From positions 4,402,001-4,466,000 of the forward strand of contig NZ_JAMZDZ010000001.1 of NCBI RefSeq assembly GCF_024172085.1: a stretch of DNA of 64,000 nucleotides. Direction: 5' to 3'. The DNA is from Hamadaea flava. GTDB lineage: Bacteria > Actinomycetota > Actinomycetes > Mycobacteriales > Micromonosporaceae. Made by a program: the position numbers and the translations under genes. Shown in pieces: positions 25,650-34,720 of the stretch. Each line of letters starts with the position of its first letter. Position 1 is the first letter of the stretch. A model generated the notes under the pieces. The model made no database searches and was not told the origin of the DNA. It saw only the letters and a list, made by a program, of their open reading frames with translations.

Positions 25650-26873
25650 ATGTCCGCGATCGCGTACGAGGCCCCTCGTTCCCGCAGGTTCGCGGCGCTC
25701 GCCGACAGCCTCTGGGTGCTACGCCAGGCGGGCGTCGTCTTCGGACGGCACTGGCCGGTGCTGATCACCTTGGCGCTGACCGGTGTCGCCGCCCACGACC
25801 TGATCCTCGAAGGCGCGGTCAAGGCCGCTCTGGTCAACAGCACCCTGGGGCTGCTGGTGATCATCCTCGCGCCGATCGCGACCCTGACGTCGCTGGTCTA
25901 CATGCTTCGCGTGGTACGCGCCTCGCTGCCGCACCTCGACGCCGATCCACCGACGTTCGGGAGCACCGGCGAGCGCCCGCCGACCTTGCTCGACTTCATC
26001 GGCTCCGTCGCCGTGCCGTACCTCGCGATCTATTCGGCGTACGGGTATATGAAGGACGACTTCACACGATTCGCGTACGAGGTCTGGCGGAACGATCCGT
26101 TCTCCACTTTGGATCATCTACCCTTCTCGCCGACCGTCGGGATCATCTCCGTCGTCGCGGTCGCAGTGGTCCTCCGCTTCCTCCTCGGACGGCTACGACG
26201 GCGCCGGGCCCTGCGCTGGACCGTCATCATCGGGGCGTATGTGGAGGTCATCTGGGTCGGGACCCTCGTCATGGGGGTCAACGCTTCGCGTACCAACTTC
26301 GACGAGTGGTTCGGCCAGCGACAGGTCGGCACCTGGTTCCACGACGCGCTGGAGAAGCTGCCCGGCACTCAGATCGCCAGCATCCTCAGCGAGTGGTCCC
26401 GCCTCCTCTGGGAGAACGCCGATCTCGTCTTCCTCGCCCCGATCGCGTGGCTCACCATGGGCGCGGTCGTCTACGGCCGAACCATCGACGAGCCGAAGCT
26501 CACCGACGAGCGCATCCTCACCGCGACAGCCCGGCGCCTCAACACCATGCCCGTGGTCAAATCCATCGCGAACCCGCTCAACGCCGAGCTGCAGAAGCGC
26601 TTCGGCCCGCTCCTCGGCAGCCTGCGGATGCTGGCCAAGGCCGGTCTTCGGCCGATGCTGCTGTTCTGCCTGGTCTTCGTGCTGCTTCAGTCGGTGGACG
26701 CCGGCCTCTGGGAACTCGAACGGCTCCTCATCGGCCCGCAGGATCTCCAGGAGGTCTGGTGGCCCCTGTCGTACCTGCTGTCGCCGATCAACACCGCGAT
26801 CCGCTTCGTCCTGCTGATCTGCCTGCTCGGCGCGGCGACCGACCGGATCCTGCGCTCGCGCGAGGCTGGTTGA
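25650..26873 (+). CDS. Multi-pass membrane protein, unrecognised
   Basis: 407 aa from the ATG at 25650 (MSAIAYEAPRSRRF); an ATG-like start at 25620 is less likely. Hydrophobic segments at about 35-52, 64-85, 120-135, 160-178, 193-215, 285-300, 335-360 and 380-400. Charged loops between. I know no family; similar proteins occur in Micromonosporaceae. Convergent with the 655-aa gene, 7 bp apart. Confidence 0.7.
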   Translation: MSAIAYEAPRSRRFAALADSLWVLRQAGVVFGRHWPVLITLALTGVAAHDLILEGAVKAALVNSTLGLLVIILAPIATLTSLVYMLRVVRASLPHLDADPPTFGSTGERPPTLLDFIGSVAVPYLAIYSAYGYMKDDFTRFAYEVWRNDPFSTLDHLPFSPTVGIISVVAVAVVLRFLLGRLRRRRALRWTVIIGAYVEVIWVGTLVMGVNASRTNFDEWFGQRQVGTWFHDALEKLPGTQIASILSEWSRLLWENADLVFLAPIAWLTMGAVVYGRTIDEPKLTDERILTATARRLNTMPVVKSIANPLNAELQKRFGPLLGSLRMLAKAGLRPMLLFCLVFVLLQSVDAGLWELERLLIGPQDLQEVWWPLSYLLSPINTAIRFVLLICLLGAATDRILRSREAG

Positions 26874-26880
26874 GGATCAG

Positions 26881-28848
26881 CTAGTTGAGGATCAGATAGT
26901 CCGGCAGCAGGGTGCTGAGCGAGAGGTGCACCTTGCCCGGGTACGCATCCAGCGGCATGACGAAGTAGGTCTCGGTCCGCCACTGGCGCGTCGCACTCGG
27001 GTCGACGTTCGGAGTCGGGTTCGTTGCTGCCGACGTCGCCGCGGTGGACGGTGACGCGCTCGTCGACGTCCCGACCTGGTCAACGGACTCGATCGCTTCC
27101 TCGACCGAACACGGGTCGTAGCCGAGGCTGGCACCGCTCAACTCGTCCGGGCGGGCGGCGTACTCGTCGCCGGCGGTCGACAGCAAGGTGAGCTTGCACA
27201 GGCTGAGCGCCGTGCCCGGTCCTTCGAACGCCAGCACTACCCGGACGACCCGCATCCCGGTCGGGGCCGGCTTGCGCTGTCCGCCGTACGCGGGAAGATC
27301 CTTCTCCTCGGCCACCTCGACCAGGCGAACGCGTACGCCGCCGTAGCTCGCCCAGGCACCCTCGGCGACCTGGGCGGGGACCCGTTCCCGACGTGTCCAC
27401 AGCGTCTCGTAGTTGCTGATGACCGGCTCCACGGCCGTCAACACCAGCGCCGGAACGAGCAGCAGGACGCCGAAGATGTTGCGACGCCACCAGCCCGGTC
27501 GCGCAGAGCGGCCCTGGGTGATCGGCGACTGTGGCGGAACCTGGCTCGGGGTCGGCATTCCAGGTTGCCCAGGGCGCATCGGATAGCCCGCAACCTGTCC
27601 CGGCTGGCCCGGCAGTCCCGGCTGGCCCGGCAGTCCCGGCTGGCCCGGCGCGCCGAAGCCCGGCGGCGGTACGAACCCAGGAGTCCCCGGCTGCGCGGTT
27701 TGACCCGGCTGGCCGTAGTTCGGCTGCCCGTAGTTCGGCTGCCCGGGTTGCGCCGGCTGGCCCGGCTGCTGCCCATAGCCAGGCTGGGCGTAACTCACCG
27801 ACGATGCCTGGCCGGGTTGCGCCGGCTGGCCGTAAGCAGGCTGGGCATAAGCAGGCTGGGCGTAACCCGATTGCCCAGGCTGACCGTAGGCAGGCTGACC
27901 CGGTTGCGCCGCCGGATTTTGCGCACCGTAAGCAGGCTGACCGTAGGCAGGCTGACCCGATTGCGCCGCCGGATTTTGCGCACCGTAAGCAGGCTGGCCG
28001 GGGGCGCCGTAGGCAGGATGGCTGGGCTGCGCAGATTGGCTCGGCTGGCCATGCTGAGCAGGCTGGGCGGGCGCACCGTAAGCAGACTGGCCGGGCTGCG
28101 CGGATTGGCTCGGCTGGCCATAGGCCGACTGACCATGCTGAGCTGGCTGACCGGGCTGACCATAGGCAGGCTGCGCGGCCTGGGCGGGCTGACCATACGC
28201 GGGTTGCCCCGGCTGGCCAGCAGTTGTCTGGCCGGGCCCAGCCGACTGCCCATAAGCGGCCTGGGCAGGCTGGCCGTAAGCCGGCTGGCCATGCTGCGCG
28301 GGCTGAGTGGGCTGGCCATAGGCAGGTTGGGCGGACTGCGCAGGCTGGCCGTAAGCCGACTGCCCGTAAGCAGACTGACCATATGCAGACTGGGCTGCCC
28401 CACCAGCAGCCGGCTGGGCGGACTGAGCAGGCTGCGCGGGCTGGCCGTAAGCCGACTGGCCGTAACCAGCCTGTGGCGCGTAGCCCGCTTGCGCCGGGCT
28501 GCCCGTCTGTGCCGGGTTGCCGGGCTGCACAGGGTAGCCGGACTGCGCGGGCCGACCGGCGGGCGCGGTATAGCCAGGCGCCGCAGTGCCCGGGGCGGCA
28601 GCGGCCCCCGGATGACCGGGCTGAGCCGGATACCCAGGCTGCGGCGGATACCCCGGTTGAGCTGGGGAACCGGACTGCGTCGAGTACCCCGGCTGGCCGG
28701 ACTGCGAATAGCCCTGCGGCTGGCCCGGCACAGGCTGGCCCGGCACAGGCTGGCCCGGCTGCGCGTGCGACCCGGGCTGCCCCGGCGCGGAGTGCTGGCC
28801 CGGCGGGGGCGGCACCGGGTTGCCTTGTGGATCCCACTGCTCGGTCAT
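26881..28848 (-). CDS. Membrane-anchored protein with long Gln/Gly/Pro/Tyr repeat tail
   Basis: 655 aa from the ATG at 28848, preceded by GAGGAG and overlapping the upstream stop (ATGA). Residues 15-420 are low-complexity, built on AYGQPAQ, PGQPGQP and QPAYGQ units. Then comes one membrane segment (IFGVLLLVPALVLTAV) and a 180-aa outer domain (VRLVEVAEEKDLPAYGG...). The tail is cytoplasmic if the segment is type II. Such Tyr/Gln/Gly-rich tails can form condensates or interact with partners, as inferred only. Third gene of a set of three with single membrane anchors; function unknown. Confidence 0.8.
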   Translation of the reverse strand: MTEQWDPQGNPVPPPPGQHSAPGQPGSHAQPGQPVPGQPVPGQPQGYSQSGQPGYSTQSGSPAQPGYPPQPGYPAQPGHPGAAAAPGTAAPGYTAPAGRPAQSGYPVQPGNPAQTGSPAQAGYAPQAGYGQSAYGQPAQPAQSAQPAAGGAAQSAYGQSAYGQSAYGQPAQSAQPAYGQPTQPAQHGQPAYGQPAQAAYGQSAGPGQTTAGQPGQPAYGQPAQAAQPAYGQPGQPAQHGQSAYGQPSQSAQPGQSAYGAPAQPAQHGQPSQSAQPSHPAYGAPGQPAYGAQNPAAQSGQPAYGQPAYGAQNPAAQPGQPAYGQPGQSGYAQPAYAQPAYGQPAQPGQASSVSYAQPGYGQQPGQPAQPGQPNYGQPNYGQPGQTAQPGTPGFVPPPGFGAPGQPGLPGQPGLPGQPGQVAGYPMRPGQPGMPTPSQVPPQSPITQGRSARPGWWRRNIFGVLLLVPALVLTAVEPVISNYETLWTRRERVPAQVAEGAWASYGGVRVRLVEVAEEKDLPAYGGQRKPAPTGMRVVRVVLAFEGPGTALSLCKLTLLSTAGDEYAARPDELSGASLGYDPCSVEEAIESVDQVGTSTSASPSTAATSAATNPTPNVDPSATRQWRTETYFVMPLDAYPGKVHLSLSTLLPDYLILN

Positions 28849-29612
28849 GAGCTGCTCCTCACGGTGGGACTCGACGTCACCCGCGGAGTCACGCGGTGAC
28901 TCGTCGTGGCCTTCGGGCTCGACGTCGCCTTGGGACTGGACGTGGCGCTGGGGCTCGACGTCGCGCTTGGCGTGGACGTCCTGGTCGGCTGGGGCGTCGG
29001 GCTTGAGCTCGCCCCGGCCAGGACCGGCCGCGCGATCGTCATCGGGTTCTTGTCGGTCTGCCACTTCGTCAGGTCGTCCCGGCTGATCGGCAGGTCGATC
29101 TCGGCCATCCCGTCCATCCGTTGATCCAGGGAGTCGGTGGCAAGCCGCAGGGCGAGTTTCAGCGGCACCTCGGTGGGGACCTCGAAGGCGAACTCCATGT
29201 CGACCGGGATGCCCGGTTGCAGATTCCGACCGCCCAGTGCGTTCTGGGTGACCCGGCCGCTGGCGATGAAAGTGCGTTCGTCGCCGTCGCGTAGGGCGGC
29301 GTAGAAGATCCGGGTGGCTTCGTGGTTCGCCGTCAGCCGGACTTTGACGATGACCCAGACGCCCTTGCTCTCATGCAGGATGCCGCCGGAGCCGATCGCC
29401 TCGCCGCCGCGTACGCCGAGGAACCTGGCGTCGAACGATCGAGTGTGGACGGTCTGTTCAGTGCCGCCGCTGGTGATGTACGGGCGCTGCTGAGTCTCCG
29501 GGCTGGGCTTGTAATTGCTGATCACCCCGCCGATCGCGAGGGCGGCGAGCACCAGAGCGCCGGTGCCCAGCCGGCGGAAGACCGGTGGCGTCGAGGATGT
29601 GCCGTCAGCCAT
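28845..29612 (-). CDS. Membrane-anchored outer-domain protein, 255 aa
   Basis: One membrane segment near the N-terminus (LGTGALVLAALAIGGVI), an outer domain with beta-strand-like pattern (residues 55-195: FDARFLGVRGGEAIGSG ... VWVIVKVRLTANHEATRIF), and a Ser/Thr/Pro-rich tail (SSPSATSSPKATSS). The domain layout, anchor plus roughly 150-aa beta domain, is like those of both neighbours and of DUF4352-type proteins. The 5' end overlaps the upstream gene by 8 bp and the 3' end overlaps the next by 4 bp. Confidence 0.7.
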   Translation of the reverse strand: MADGTSSTPPVFRRLGTGALVLAALAIGGVISNYKPSPETQQRPYITSGGTEQTVHTRSFDARFLGVRGGEAIGSGGILHESKGVWVIVKVRLTANHEATRIFYAALRDGDERTFIASGRVTQNALGGRNLQPGIPVDMEFAFEVPTEVPLKLALRLATDSLDQRMDGMAEIDLPISRDDLTKWQTDKNPMTIARPVLAGASSSPTPQPTRTSTPSATSSPSATSSPKATSSPKATTSHRVTPRVTSSPTVRSSS

Positions 29613-30210
29613 TGCGCTTGTCCTCCACCGGCACGGTCAGCACCGCACGTGGAACGTGGTCGAGCCACTCCATCAGGTCCGTGAGGGAACTCTTCCGATG
29701 TGTCTTGCCCCAGATCTCCACCTCGACCTGGGTGGGCACGGTGTCGGGCTTGACTTCCCAGAGGAAGGCGACCTTCTCGGTGAGGCCCGGATGCAGCGCC
29801 TCGACCCTGGTGCCGTCGCTGGTCACGACGACCTCGCGGGCGAACTCGGGACCGTCGCCGTTGAACTCGTAGTGAAGGATGCCCGGAACGTCCTTGACCA
29901 GAACGATGTCGCGGATATCGCGCCGGCTCACCACGTCGGTGATCTCGACCTCGGCGATGACGGCCAACCAATGGTCCGCCGAATCCTTCAGTCTCACCTG
30001 CGGTTCCAGGCTGCCCACCAGGCGTACACTCGTGATCTTGACATTCCACGGCGTGCCCGCGTTGACCTCGCCCACCTTGAGCACCGGTTCCGCCTGCTTG
30101 ACCGGCGCGAAGCCGCCGAAGGCCGCGGACACCGCGAGCGCGAGCCCGCCCACCAGGTAGAGGAACCACTGCATCGGTGCGCGGGCGACCCTGCCCATGA
30201 CTCCACTCAT
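29605..30210 (-). CDS. Membrane-anchored outer-domain protein, about 201 aa
   Basis: Start placed at the ATG at 30210 (MSGVMGRVARAPM), though GGGAGG lies a little far upstream and the ATG at 30198 is possible. One membrane segment (MQWFLYLVGGLALAVSAAFGGF), then an outer beta-rich domain (VKITSVRLVGSLEPQV ... FLWEVKPDTVPTQVEVEIW). First gene of the three-gene set; all three appear to be paralogous in layout. Follows pfk by 83 bp on the same strand. Confidence 0.65.
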   Translation of the reverse strand: MSGVMGRVARAPMQWFLYLVGGLALAVSAAFGGFAPVKQAEPVLKVGEVNAGTPWNVKITSVRLVGSLEPQVRLKDSADHWLAVIAEVEITDVVSRRDIRDIVLVKDVPGILHYEFNGDGPEFAREVVVTSDGTRVEALHPGLTEKVAFLWEVKPDTVPTQVEVEIWGKTHRKSSLTDLMEWLDHVPRAVLTVPVEDKRNG

Positions 30211-30292
30211 GCCACCGATGCCCTCCCCAGAGCTTGCGACCACCCACACCTACGGCGCGGGTCGAAGTATAGGTACCCCGCGCGACATGGAC

Positions 30293-31621
30293 CTAGCCGA
30301 AGGTACGGGGCTGACCGGTCGCCTCCAGCACCGACATCCACAGGTCGCCATGCGGGTCGACCTGGTTGCGCTTGCTGATCGCCAGCGAGATCGGCACGTG
30401 CACGAACCGGCCGCGCCATCGCCCGACGACCATCGCCGTACGCCCGGCCATCGCGGCGTGGACGGCGGCGTGCGCCAACCGGATGCAGTGGACGCTGTCG
30501 TACGGGTTGGCCGGCACACTGCGGATGGCGTAGCTGGGGTCGATGTACTTCATGTTCATCTCGAGCCCGTGCTCGGCGAAGTGGTCAGCGATGCGGTGCC
30601 GAAGGAACTGCCCGATGTCGCGTAGCCGCCGGTTGCCCGACGCGTCGTGCCCCGGATGGGTCGCGTCGGCCAGGAACTCCTGGCCTGCCCCTTCGGCCGC
30701 CACCACGACAGCCCGGCCGCGGCGCTCGACCCGGCGGCGCAGATGCGCAAGGAAGCCGTTCTCACCGTCCAGTTCGAATGGAACCTCGGGGATGAGGACG
30801 TAGTCCGCGTCGTTGTTGGCCAGTGCCGCGTAGCAGGCGATGAACCCCGAGTGCCGGCCCATCACGTGCACCAGCCCGACGCCGTTCGGCACCGCCCGCG
30901 CCTCGACGCTCGCCCCGCGGATCGACTCGGTCGCCTTCGCGAACGCGGTCTGGAAGCCGAAGGACTGATCGATGTACGGGATGTCGTTGTCGATGGTCTT
31001 CGGCACGCCGACCACCGCGATCTTGAGATTGCGCTCCTGGACGGTGTCGGCGATCCGCAGCGCGCCCCGCATCGAACCGTCGCCGCCGATCACGAACAAC
31101 ACGTTGATGCTCATGTGTTCGAGGCAGTCGACGATCTCGTCAGCGTCCTGCTCACCCCGCGAGGTGCCGAGAATGGTGCCGCCGTACTCGTTGATCCCGC
31201 TGACGCTCTGCGGGGTCAACTCCACGACCTCCCGGCCGTATTTGGAGATGAAACCCTGGTAGCCGTTGCGGAAGCCGTAGATCTTCTTGACCCCGTAGTG
31301 GTCGTTCAGCTCCCGGACCAGCCCCCGGATGACGTCGTTGAGTCCCGGGCACAGGCCGCCGCAGGTGACGATGCCGACCCGGGTCTTCGACGGCTGGAAG
31401 AAGATCTTGCGCCGCGGCCCGGTGGGCTCGAACCCCGGCAGCTCGCCCGAGTCGAGGCCGCGGGCGGCGACCATCTGCAGGGTGTCGTCGAAGAGGACCC
31501 GGTCGTCCTCGCGGACGTAGTGCTCGGTGGTCGGCCCGTCGGCGGGCAGCGCCACCAGCGGCGAGTCGATCCTGCACTCGCCCAGTGTCCGTACCGTGAG
31601 ATCCGCAGTCCCGGGGGTCAT
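30293..31621 (-). CDS. 6-phosphofructokinase, ATP-dependent type of the PPi-PFK-like clade
   Basis: 442 aa. Phosphorylates fructose 6-phosphate. Motifs: GGLCPGLNDVIR, TILGTSRG, the donor loop GGDGSMRGA, and PKTIDNDIPY. A Gly after GGD favours ATP; pyrophosphate enzymes have Asp there. The Lys in PKTIDND is that of the longer plant/trypanosome-like clade. The N-terminus of about 90 residues is extra, as in that clade. Start set at the ATG at 31621; the TTG at 31627 is an alternative. Single transcription unit, perhaps leading into the membrane-anchored trio. Confidence 0.9.
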   Translation of the reverse strand: MTPGTADLTVRTLGECRIDSPLVALPADGPTTEHYVREDDRVLFDDTLQMVAARGLDSGELPGFEPTGPRRKIFFQPSKTRVGIVTCGGLCPGLNDVIRGLVRELNDHYGVKKIYGFRNGYQGFISKYGREVVELTPQSVSGINEYGGTILGTSRGEQDADEIVDCLEHMSINVLFVIGGDGSMRGALRIADTVQERNLKIAVVGVPKTIDNDIPYIDQSFGFQTAFAKATESIRGASVEARAVPNGVGLVHVMGRHSGFIACYAALANNDADYVLIPEVPFELDGENGFLAHLRRRVERRGRAVVVAAEGAGQEFLADATHPGHDASGNRRLRDIGQFLRHRIADHFAEHGLEMNMKYIDPSYAIRSVPANPYDSVHCIRLAHAAVHAAMAGRTAMVVGRWRGRFVHVPISLAISKRNQVDPHGDLWMSVLEATGQPRTFG

Positions 31622-31739
31622 CGGCAAAGCCTAACGTGAGCGCGTTTCGCCTGGTCATGCTTGGGCGGCGGGCGTCTCACACTGCGGTTGCATACCGACT
31701 CGCGCCGAGGTGCCCAAGGTCCGTAGACTCGACGCGCAG

Positions 31740-31812
31740 GGCCTCGTAGCTCAGGGGATAGAGCACCGCTCTCCTAAAGCGGGTGTCGCGCGTTCGATTC
31801 GCGCCGGGGCCA
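31740..31812 (+). tRNA. tRNA-Arg(CCU)
   Basis: Folds fully: acceptor GGCCTCG with CGGGGCC, D arm GCTC/GAGC, anticodon stem CCGCT/AGCGG with loop CTCCTAA (anticodon CCT), T arm GCGCG-TTCGATT-CGCGC, discriminator A. The 3' CCA is not encoded. A hairpin follows. Confidence 0.95.
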
Positions 31813-31818
31813 CCGGGA

Positions 31819-31858
31819 GGCCGCAGGCCAGCGGCATGATCATCTCTGGCCTGCGGCC
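31819..31858 (+). terminator. Hairpin after tRNA-Arg
   Basis: GGCCGCAGGCCAG, 14-nt loop, CTGGCCTGCGGCC: a perfect 13-bp stem seven bases after the tRNA end. No T tract, as usual in this genome. Confidence 0.75.
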
Positions 31859-32058
31859 GTCGCCGTGCCGGGCTCCGATCGGCCGCCCATCGGCACCAGC
31901 GAGATTCCTCGTCCGGGCAAGCCTCGCCCGACCCATAGCCGACGCGGTTTCGTCCACGTTCGGTCCGCGTGACCGTTTTGATCTGTGGGCGGCCGGCTTT
32001 TTCGGCCCAGCCGGTACGCTGGGAGCGCCCTGACTCCCCGCCGCCGTGAAAGAAGTCG

Positions 32059-32922
32059 ATGCACCCGCAGAACCATTGGTACGGCCATTCTCAGTTCCTC
32101 GCTGAGTACGCGGGACTGGGTTCGGGCCGCGCGCCGCGCATCGACGGATACCTGCAGCACGGGTGGAACGTCCACAACGGGTTCGGCATCCGGACGCCGC
32201 TGATGCCGGGGGCGACGAAGCTGGTCTGGTCGGCTCGACCGATGCGGCGCGGGTGGCGCTACGGTGATCGGAATTATCGCGTCATCGGGTCGCCGTGGGC
32301 GTACTTGTTGCGGGTGCAGCCGGGCGAGCCGCAGGAACGCACGGGCACCATCTTCTATCCGTTCCACGGCATCCCGTCGCAGTCGGTGACCGGCGATCAC
32401 GAGAAGCTCGCCCGCGAGGTACGCGAGACCGAGGACGGCCCGGTCACGGCCGCGCTCTATTGGCTGGAGTACGAGCAGCCGGAGATCCGGCGGGCGTACG
32501 AGAAGGCCGGGTTCCGCGTCATCTGTCACGGGTACCGCACCGGCGGGTTCGACCGCGGCAGCAACGCGATGCTGCGCAATCAGCTTCACGAGCTGCGCCG
32601 GCATCGGCGGGTGGTGTCCAACCGGCTGGCGACAGCGGTGCTCTACGGCGCGAGCGTGGGCTGCGAGGTCGGCATCTACGGCGACGAGATGCTCATCGAG
32701 AACGAGCATCCGATCTACGGCGGGAACGCCCGCATCCGGCGTACTTGGCCGCAGATGCACGCGACGTTCGTGGATCGGGTGGCCGCCACTGCGGTGGCCG
32801 ACGAGGAACTCGGCTTGAGCCGGCTCCTGAGCCCGGCCGAACTCGCCGACGTCTGCGGCTGGGCGCTACCCGACTCCGGCACCGCCGAGGTGCCGCATCA
32901 GCGAACCGACCGGAGGGACTGA
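32059..32922 (+). CDS. Hypothetical protein, probable polysaccharide-related
   Basis: 287 aa; I cannot name a family. Soluble, with segments that recall nucleotide-sugar or CDP-polyol transferases (RIDGYLQHGWNVHNG; IFYPFHGIPSQS; VLYGASVGCEVGIYGDEM), and a C-terminal region in which ENEHPIYGGNARIRRTWPQ may bind substrate. It runs two bases ahead of the methyltransferase gene on the same strand, so the two are an operon. The likely setting is modification of a cell-surface polymer, inferred from resemblance only. Confidence 0.55.
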   Translation: MHPQNHWYGHSQFLAEYAGLGSGRAPRIDGYLQHGWNVHNGFGIRTPLMPGATKLVWSARPMRRGWRYGDRNYRVIGSPWAYLLRVQPGEPQERTGTIFYPFHGIPSQSVTGDHEKLAREVRETEDGPVTAALYWLEYEQPEIRRAYEKAGFRVICHGYRTGGFDRGSNAMLRNQLHELRRHRRVVSNRLATAVLYGASVGCEVGIYGDEMLIENEHPIYGGNARIRRTWPQMHATFVDRVAATAVADEELGLSRLLSPAELADVCGWALPDSGTAEVPHQRTDRRD

Positions 32923-32924
32923 AG

Positions 32925-34529
32925 GTGGACGCGGTCAACCTCGCTGGTGAGGAGATGCTCGACTGGATGGAGCCGCCCGCCGACCGGCCGGGTTCGGCGG
33001 CCGTGCTCAGCCAGGCGATCCGGGACCTGATCCCGCCGGGCGGACGCGTTCTGATCGCCGGGCCCGGCGACGATGAGCTGATCCGCTCGCTCGTGGCGAC
33101 CGGTACGCACGTCGACCTCCTGCTCCGCGGCCACACCGATGCCGAGACCGCGCAGACGGCGTACGCCGGGCTGCCGGTGACCGTCCACAACGGCAGCCTG
33201 AACATGTTCGGCCGCACGGGATACGACGCCGTCCTCGCGCTCGGCGGGATCGCCCGGCTGAACACGCCCGAACACGTGCTGAGCTGGCCGGACGCGGTCG
33301 CTGCGCTGCGGCGTACGCTCCGGCCGGGCGGCACGCTCGCCGTCGTGGTCGCCAATCCCTTCGGCGCCGACCGCATCGCCGACCCGCGCTCCGGCGTACG
33401 CGCCTCGAACGACGACTGGCCCACCGGGACGGCTTCGCGCCCCGTCACCGGCCTGGGCGATGCGCTGACGACGCTCGACCTGGCCGACGTCCGGACGTTC
33501 GGGCTGTTCCCGGGGTTGGACGCACCGACGGCTGTCGTCGAGCGAGCAGCGCTCACCGAGCAGCTCAGCGGCCTGATCACGTCGGCCTGGGCCTGGTCGC
33601 CGGACCATCCCGTTGTCACCGATCCGCGTCGCCTCGTCCGGGACGCGATCCGGGCCGGCCTGGGCTGCGAACTCGCCCCGGCGTGGCTGTTCGTCGGCCA
33701 CACCGGGACACCGACCGGCTCCGCGCCCGCGGCCACGGCGTACGCGGATCGCCCGGTCGCGCCCGACTTCGCCGTCGTCCAGGTCCTCCGGGCCGACGCC
33801 GATGGCTGGCACCGCGAACCCGCCGGCGAGCCGGCCCAGCGGACGAAGAACGGGTTCACCCGATCGCCGGAGCTGCTCGCCGGCCGGGTGAGCGCCGGGC
33901 CAATGGTCGAAGACGTCCTCCTCGACGCGTGCGGCCAGCACGACCTCGCGACGGTACGCACCCTGCTCACCCGATACGTGGCCTGGCTGCGTACGCGCGA
34001 CGGGCGGATCGGGGCGACCCTGGACAACGTCGTCGACACCGGCGACGGGCTGGAGCTGTTCGACCCCAGCTGGGCGAGCACTACCGAACCGACGGCCGAG
34101 ACGGCGGCGACACGGGCGTTCCTGCGGTTCGCCCAGCGACTGCGGTCCGGGGCGTACGAGAACCCGTGGCCGGTCGGAGTCTCCGTCGAACGGCTGACGA
34201 TCACGCTGGCGGCGACCGCCGGACTGACGATCACCCTCGACGACGTACGCACCGCCGCAGACCTGGACGCCGAGATCGCTGCGGCGCTGGGCGAACCGAC
34301 CGGCGAGAGCACTGCTCCGGAGGGTCAACGGGAGGCCCTGGCCACCGTCGCGCGACTTACCACTGCGCTCGCCGAGGCCCAGGCGCAGACCACGTTCCTC
34401 GAGGAGCTGGTCGTCAAGCGGGACCGCCAGCTGGCCGACCTGCGCCGATCGGTCACGTTCATGATCGGCCGGGTGGTCACCGGGCCGCTGTCGGCGTTGC
34501 GCAAGGCCCGCCGCCGCCTCCGCCGCTAA
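32925..34529 (+). CDS. SAM-dependent methyltransferase-like protein with C-terminal helical domain
   Basis: 534 aa from the GTG at 32925, with GGAGG nine bases upstream. Residues 38-60 (GGRVLIAGPGDDEL) form the SAM-binding loop, and LRPGGTLAVVVANP is motif III of class I methyltransferases. The middle 300 residues are less clear and include a WLRTRDGR.. region. The end is a coiled coil (AEAQAQTTFLEELVVKRD) and a basic tail, as in surface-polysaccharide enzymes. Translationally coupled to the preceding gene. Confidence 0.7.
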   Translation: MDAVNLAGEEMLDWMEPPADRPGSAAVLSQAIRDLIPPGGRVLIAGPGDDELIRSLVATGTHVDLLLRGHTDAETAQTAYAGLPVTVHNGSLNMFGRTGYDAVLALGGIARLNTPEHVLSWPDAVAALRRTLRPGGTLAVVVANPFGADRIADPRSGVRASNDDWPTGTASRPVTGLGDALTTLDLADVRTFGLFPGLDAPTAVVERAALTEQLSGLITSAWAWSPDHPVVTDPRRLVRDAIRAGLGCELAPAWLFVGHTGTPTGSAPAATAYADRPVAPDFAVVQVLRADADGWHREPAGEPAQRTKNGFTRSPELLAGRVSAGPMVEDVLLDACGQHDLATVRTLLTRYVAWLRTRDGRIGATLDNVVDTGDGLELFDPSWASTTEPTAETAATRAFLRFAQRLRSGAYENPWPVGVSVERLTITLAATAGLTITLDDVRTAADLDAEIAAALGEPTGESTAPEGQREALATVARLTTALAEAQAQTTFLEELVVKRDRQLADLRRSVTFMIGRVVTGPLSALRKARRRLRR

Positions 34530-34577
34530 CTCCCCACCGTCTCCCCGCCCCCACCGCGTCCGCGGGGGTAGCCGGCG

Positions 34578-34630
34578 GATCACGGTTACGCAGGCCAAAT
34601 CGGCCCGCGGAAGCATGCGTAACCGTGATC
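34578..34630. repeat. Hairpin repeat family 2, copy A
   Basis: GATCACGGTTACGCA and its exact complement TGCGTAACCGTGATC, 23-nt spacer, followed by TGCAGGAAAA. A second copy with the same flank is at 60078. Lies between the methyltransferase and NUDIX genes. Confidence 0.85.
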
Positions 34631-34693
34631 TGCAGGAAAACCACCTTGCCCAAGTGGCACAACCGGGCGTATGTTGTTCTCAGAGTGAGTTAA

Positions 34694-34706
34694 TCTCGGT
34701 ACGAGA
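34694..34706 (+). promoter_or_regulatory. Inverted repeat before the NUDIX regulator
   Basis: TCTCG-GTA-CGAGA, 15 bp before the ATG at 34721, inside GTTAATCTCGGTACGAGAAAG. Such a site next to an NrtR-like gene may be its own operator. Confidence 0.45.
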
Positions 34707-34720
34707 AAGACAGGGCCGAC

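Noticed and set aside
27531-28899. Two long plus-strand frames of about 440 codons
   Set aside because: They are shadows of the Gln/Gly/Pro/Tyr repeat tail on the other strand and have the same low complexity.
30293-31621. Pyrophosphate-dependent phosphofructokinase
   Set aside because: The donor loop is GGDGS; pyrophosphate enzymes have Asp after GGD. The clade is shared but the donor should be ATP.
32295-32924. Longer start for the methyltransferase-like gene
   Set aside because: It would overlap the whole preceding gene in another frame; the GTG at 32925 has a ribosome site.
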